Assembly: GCF_000282515.1 (NCBI RefSeq)
Contig: NZ_AKJD01000068.1
Coordinates: forward strand, 1 to 38,173
DNA length: 38,173 nt
Origin: Pseudomonas sp. GM80
Lineage (GTDB): Bacteria; Pseudomonadota; Gammaproteobacteria; Pseudomonadales; Pseudomonadaceae
Direction of reading: 5' to 3'
A program made the position numbers and the translations under genes. Numbering within the stretch: position 1 is the first letter of the stretch; every line of letters starts with the position of its first letter. Shown here one piece after another: positions 35,290-38,173 of the stretch. The notes beneath the pieces are model-generated. The model saw only the letters and a program-made list of their open reading frames with translations. It had not been told where the DNA came from and made no database searches.

Positions 35290-35484
35290 ACCCAGTTTTT
35301 TCATCATTTGCAGCCAACAATTTCCTGATTTTCCTCACCGCGCACATGGCCCACCATCGATCTTGCCCGCCAGCCGAATGTTGTCTGCCCAAGCGTCCGC
35401 GAGAGACCAACAGCAGCAACTGCACAACGGCCGGCGACCGTACTGCCCATGACAAAACTAAATCAACAGCGTCGGGAGTGCTCC

Positions 35485-36471
35485 ATGATCAAGTCCTTGT
35501 GTCTCCGTCTCACTCACCCTCTGGCAATCACCGCCCTTGCCGCCACGGTCGCGACCAGCGCCCAGGCCGGCACCCTGTCCATCGGCCACACCACGTGGGT
35601 CGGTTACGGCACGCTTTATCTGGCTCAGGATCTGGGCTACTTCAAGGAAAACGGTTTGACCGTCGAATTGCCGGTGGTCGAAGAGGCGTCGATGTACATG
35701 GCCGCGCAGGCGTCCGGGCAATTGTCCGGCTCGGCGTCGACCATCGATGAAGTGCTCAAGTACCGTCCGCAGTTCTGCTTCAAAGCGGTCGCGGCGCTGG
35801 ATGACAGCCATGGCGGCGACGGCGTGCTGGTCGGCAAGGACGTCAAGAGCCTGCAAGAACTCAAGGGCAAATCCGTGGCAGTCAACGAGGGTTCGACCTC
35901 GCAATTCTGGCTCTCGTACCTGCTGAAAAAGAACGGCATGAGCATGAGCGACATCACCGTGCAGAACATGACCGCTGACGATGCCGCCACCGCGTTCATC
36001 GCCGGTCGCGTGCCCGCCGCCGTGACCTGGGAACCGCACCTGTCGATGGTCCGCGACAAGCAGCAAGGCAAAGTGCTGATCGACAGCAGCAGCACCCCCG
36101 GGGTGATCGTCGACGTGGTCGCGCTCAATTGCAGCGTCATCGACAAGCAACCGGAAGACGTCAAAGCGCTGGTCGCCGGTTTGTACAAAGCCGTGCAGTA
36201 CACCAAGGATCATCCGGAAGACGCTTACAAAATCATGGCCAAAGGCGTCGGCGGCTACCTCTCCGATCCGAAGGAACTGGCCGCCGCTGCGCAGGGCGTG
36301 CGTTTTTACGATCAGGCGATGAGCGAGAAACTGCTGGGTTCACCGGGCAAACCGGGCGACAGCGCGCCGCTGATCAAACTGGCCAACGAAACCGCCAGCG
36401 AATTGCAGGGCAAGCCTTACAACGTCAGCAACGACGATCTGGTCGACAACCGTTTCGTCAGCCCGCTTTAG
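35485..36471 (+). CDS. ABC importer substrate-binding protein (taurine/nitrate/sulfonate-like, NMT1 fold)
   Basis: 328 residues. The Sec signal peptide ends SAQA at residue 28. The mature protein starts GTLSIGHTTWVGYGTLYLAQ and has DLGYFKENGLTVEL, LKGKSVAVNEGSTSQFWLSY and AAVTWEPHLSMV, the SsuA/TauA/NMT1 pattern. GGGAG lies seven bases before ATG 35485; the frame also opens at 35449. First of three genes with permease and ATPase. The ligand cannot be told from sequence; sulfonates, pyrimidines and small amines are all possible for this fold. Confidence 0.92.
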   Translation: MIKSLCLRLTHPLAITALAATVATSAQAGTLSIGHTTWVGYGTLYLAQDLGYFKENGLTVELPVVEEASMYMAAQASGQLSGSASTIDEVLKYRPQFCFKAVAALDDSHGGDGVLVGKDVKSLQELKGKSVAVNEGSTSQFWLSYLLKKNGMSMSDITVQNMTADDAATAFIAGRVPAAVTWEPHLSMVRDKQQGKVLIDSSSTPGVIVDVVALNCSVIDKQPEDVKALVAGLYKAVQYTKDHPEDAYKIMAKGVGGYLSDPKELAAAAQGVRFYDQAMSEKLLGSPGKPGDSAPLIKLANETASELQGKPYNVSNDDLVDNRFVSPL

Positions 36472-36481
36472 GAGGTCTGCA

Positions 36482-37285
36482 ATGTTCAAGCGCAATTCGT
36501 GGCTGAGCCGCAGCCTTACGCCGAAAACCGCGTTGCCGGTGCAAGTGGTGTGGAGCGCCAGCGCTCTGGCCTGGGTGTTGTTGGTCGGTCTGTGGGCCGG
36601 ACTTTCTTATGGCGGCATCGTGCCCGGCATGTTTTTGCCGACGCCGGGCGCGGTGGTTGAAGCCGCCGTGCGCCTGAGCCGCGACGGCACGCTCGGCACA
36701 CATGTGTGGGCCAGTGTCGAAGTGGTGATGGTCGGCTTCATCGTGTCGTCGCTGGTGGCGGTGCCGTTGGGGTTGCTGATGGGCAGCTTCCGCATCGTTC
36801 AGGCATTCCTTGAACCGCTGGTGAACTTCATTCGTTACCTGCCGGTGACCTCGTTCGTGCCGCTGTTCATTTTGTGGATCGGCATCGGTCTGGAGCAGCG
36901 CGTTTCGGTGATTATCTTCGGCGTGTTCTTCCAGCAACTGGTGATGATCGCCGACGTATCGAAAGGCATTTCCAAGGATTTGATCAACGCGTCCTACACC
37001 TTGGGCTCCAGCCGCCGGGATGCGGTGTTGCATGTGATCGCGCCGGCCTCGGTGCCGGGCGTGCTCGATACTTTGCGGGTGACCATGGGCTGGGCCTGGA
37101 CGTATCTGGTGGTGGCGGAACTGGTCGCCGCGTCCAGCGGTTTGGGTTACCTGAGCCTGAAAGCCATGCGCGGTTTTCAGGTGGATGTGATTTTCCTCGC
37201 CATCGCGATCATCGGCCTGCTCGGTCTGGTCACCGATCAACTGTTCCGCTTTCTCCGCCTGAGGGTTGCCGCATGGGCTCAGTGA
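36482..37285 (+). CDS. ABC transporter permease (SsuC/TauC-like)
   Basis: 267 residues, about six membrane segments. The BPD_transp_1 domain carries the ATPase-contact EAA-type loop at about 169-188 (INASYTLGSSRRDAVLHVIA). FLPTPGAVVEA near the first periplasmic segment is typical of nitrate/taurine-type permeases. A strong AGGAGG lies six bases before the ATG, 10 nt after the binding-protein stop. Its last 13 bases overlap the ATPase gene. Confidence 0.94.
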   Translation: MFKRNSWLSRSLTPKTALPVQVVWSASALAWVLLVGLWAGLSYGGIVPGMFLPTPGAVVEAAVRLSRDGTLGTHVWASVEVVMVGFIVSSLVAVPLGLLMGSFRIVQAFLEPLVNFIRYLPVTSFVPLFILWIGIGLEQRVSVIIFGVFFQQLVMIADVSKGISKDLINASYTLGSSRRDAVLHVIAPASVPGVLDTLRVTMGWAWTYLVVAELVAASSGLGYLSLKAMRGFQVDVIFLAIAIIGLLGLVTDQLFRFLRLRVAAWAQ

Positions 37286-38109
37286 CTGCTGCCAATCATC
37301 GTTATATCGAATCCGTTGCCGCGCCTGCGCAAGCGGCGCCGCGCTTGCAGGTGGACAAGGTCAGCCTGCGTTACAAGAAGCCCGACGGCGGCACGTTTAC
37401 CGCGCTGGAAGAGGTCTCGTTCGAGGTGCCGGATCAGCAGTTTGCGGTGCTGGTCGGGCCTTCGGGTTGCGGTAAATCCAGCCTGCTTTATTTGACCGCA
37501 GGCTTGGCCGAGCCGACCTCCGGCGAAATCTATGTCGGTGGCCAGCAAGTGCAGGGGCCGGGCGCGGATCGCGGCATGGTCTTTCAGAGCTACACACTGT
37601 TCCCGTGGCTGACGGTGCGCCAGAACGTCGAGTTCGGGTTGAAACGGCGCGGCATGCCGGCGGCGCGGCGCAAGGAGATTGTCGATTACTACGTCAACGA
37701 AGTCGGCCTCGCCGGGTTCGCCGACAACTACGCCAAGCAGTTGTCGGGCGGGATGATGCAGCGCGTGGCGATTGCCCGGGCGCTGGCCAATGATCCGCAG
37801 ATTCTGTTGATGGACGAACCGTTCGGCGCGCTGGACAGCCAGACGCGTTTACAGATGCAGCAACTGTTGCTGCGGGTGTGGGGCAACAGCAAGAAGACCG
37901 TGTTGTTCGTCACTCACGACATCGATGAAGCCATCCTGCTCGGCGACCGGGTGTATGTGATGGGCGCAAAACCGGGGCGGATCAAACAGATTCTCGACGT
38001 GCCGATCGAACGCCCGCGCTCGCTGGACATGGTCATGGAGCGCTCGTTCATCGACATGAAACGGCAGATCTTCGGCCTGCTGCACGACGACCTCGAAGAA
38101 GTGCATTGA
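37273..38109 (+). CDS. ABC transporter ATP-binding protein (SsuB/TauB-like)
   Basis: 278 residues. Walker A GPSGCGKSS (62-70), Q-loop VFQSYTLFPWLTV, signature LSGGM (157-161), Walker B LLMDEPFGALD (Asp181, Glu182) and H-loop VTHDIDEA: a complete, active-looking ATPase. The N-terminal 25 residues before the domain are an Ala-rich extension. Start ATG 37273 overlaps the permease end by 13 nt, indicating translational coupling. A REP doublet follows five bases after the stop. Confidence 0.95.
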   Translation: MGSVTAANHRYIESVAAPAQAAPRLQVDKVSLRYKKPDGGTFTALEEVSFEVPDQQFAVLVGPSGCGKSSLLYLTAGLAEPTSGEIYVGGQQVQGPGADRGMVFQSYTLFPWLTVRQNVEFGLKRRGMPAARRKEIVDYYVNEVGLAGFADNYAKQLSGGMMQRVAIARALANDPQILLMDEPFGALDSQTRLQMQQLLLRVWGNSKKTVLFVTHDIDEAILLGDRVYVMGAKPGRIKQILDVPIERPRSLDMVMERSFIDMKRQIFGLLHDDLEEVH

Positions 38110-38113
38110 TCCG

Positions 38114-38173
38114 CTGTAGGAGCTGCCGCAGGCTGCGATCTTTTGATGTTGTTTTTGAAGATCAAAAGATCGC
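38114..38173. repeat. REP doublet (family A), cut by the window end
   Basis: The left arm starts CTGTAGGAGCTGCCGCAGG at 38114; the right arm begins ATCAAAAGATCGC at 38161 and runs off the window. It follows the ABC operon directly. Confidence 0.88.

Overview
The window reads as a chromosomal segment of a Pseudomonas, most likely of the P. fluorescens species complex. The evidence is the high-GC coding style, a gene order that matches the P. aeruginosa lytic transglycosylase / holA / lptE / leuS / lnt / corC / ybeY / ybeZ / miaB / hemL / thiE / thiD / ladS / aidB / amn / hrpB neighbourhood as I recall it, and abundant fluorescens-type REP/REPIN repeats between genes. No rRNA, tRNA, CRISPR array, prophage or complete insertion sequence is visible.

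Layout. Positions 1-2950 hold a MltB-type lytic transglycosylase, the ribosome-rescue factor gene arfA with a stem-loop inside its reading frame, and an AT-richer halovibrin-like lipoprotein gene. Positions 3000-7377 (minus strand) are the core operon leuS-lptE-holA (leucyl-tRNA synthetase, LPS-assembly lipoprotein, DNA polymerase III delta). Positions 7632-8821 (plus) encode a small conserved hypothetical protein and an ElyC/YdcF-type membrane protein. Positions 9014-14457 (minus) are miaB, ybeZ, ybeY, corC and lnt, covering tRNA modification, rRNA maturation and the envelope. After a DUF1820 gene and a Sel1-repeat protein comes the thiD-thiE-hemL operon (minus; thiamine and tetrapyrrole synthesis). 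Positions 19095-25575 (plus) hold ladS (calcium-responsive hybrid kinase feeding Gac/Rsm in P. aeruginosa), aidB, amn and rluE. Then follow a DUF2788 membrane peptide, an Lrp/AsnC regulator, a possible terminated leader or sRNA, a secreted DUF6515-like protein, a lipoprotein-fieF pair, a 256-bp inverted-repeat element and hrpB.

Positions 32343-38109 look like accessory DNA: a LysR regulator divergent from an aldehyde dehydrogenase, followed by a three-gene taurine/nitrate-type ABC importer. This suggests a regulated uptake and oxidation module for an unidentified small molecule.

The non-coding content is the most unusual part. At least four REP families occupy nearly every longer intergenic gap, including three 133-bp doublets of identical length with related interiors. 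The arfA stem-loop implies production from non-stop mRNA. The unit upstream of hrpB has perfect 25-bp terminal inverted repeats and potential pseudoknot pairing, and looks like a MITE. Several short palindromes sit on translation or transcription start sites.
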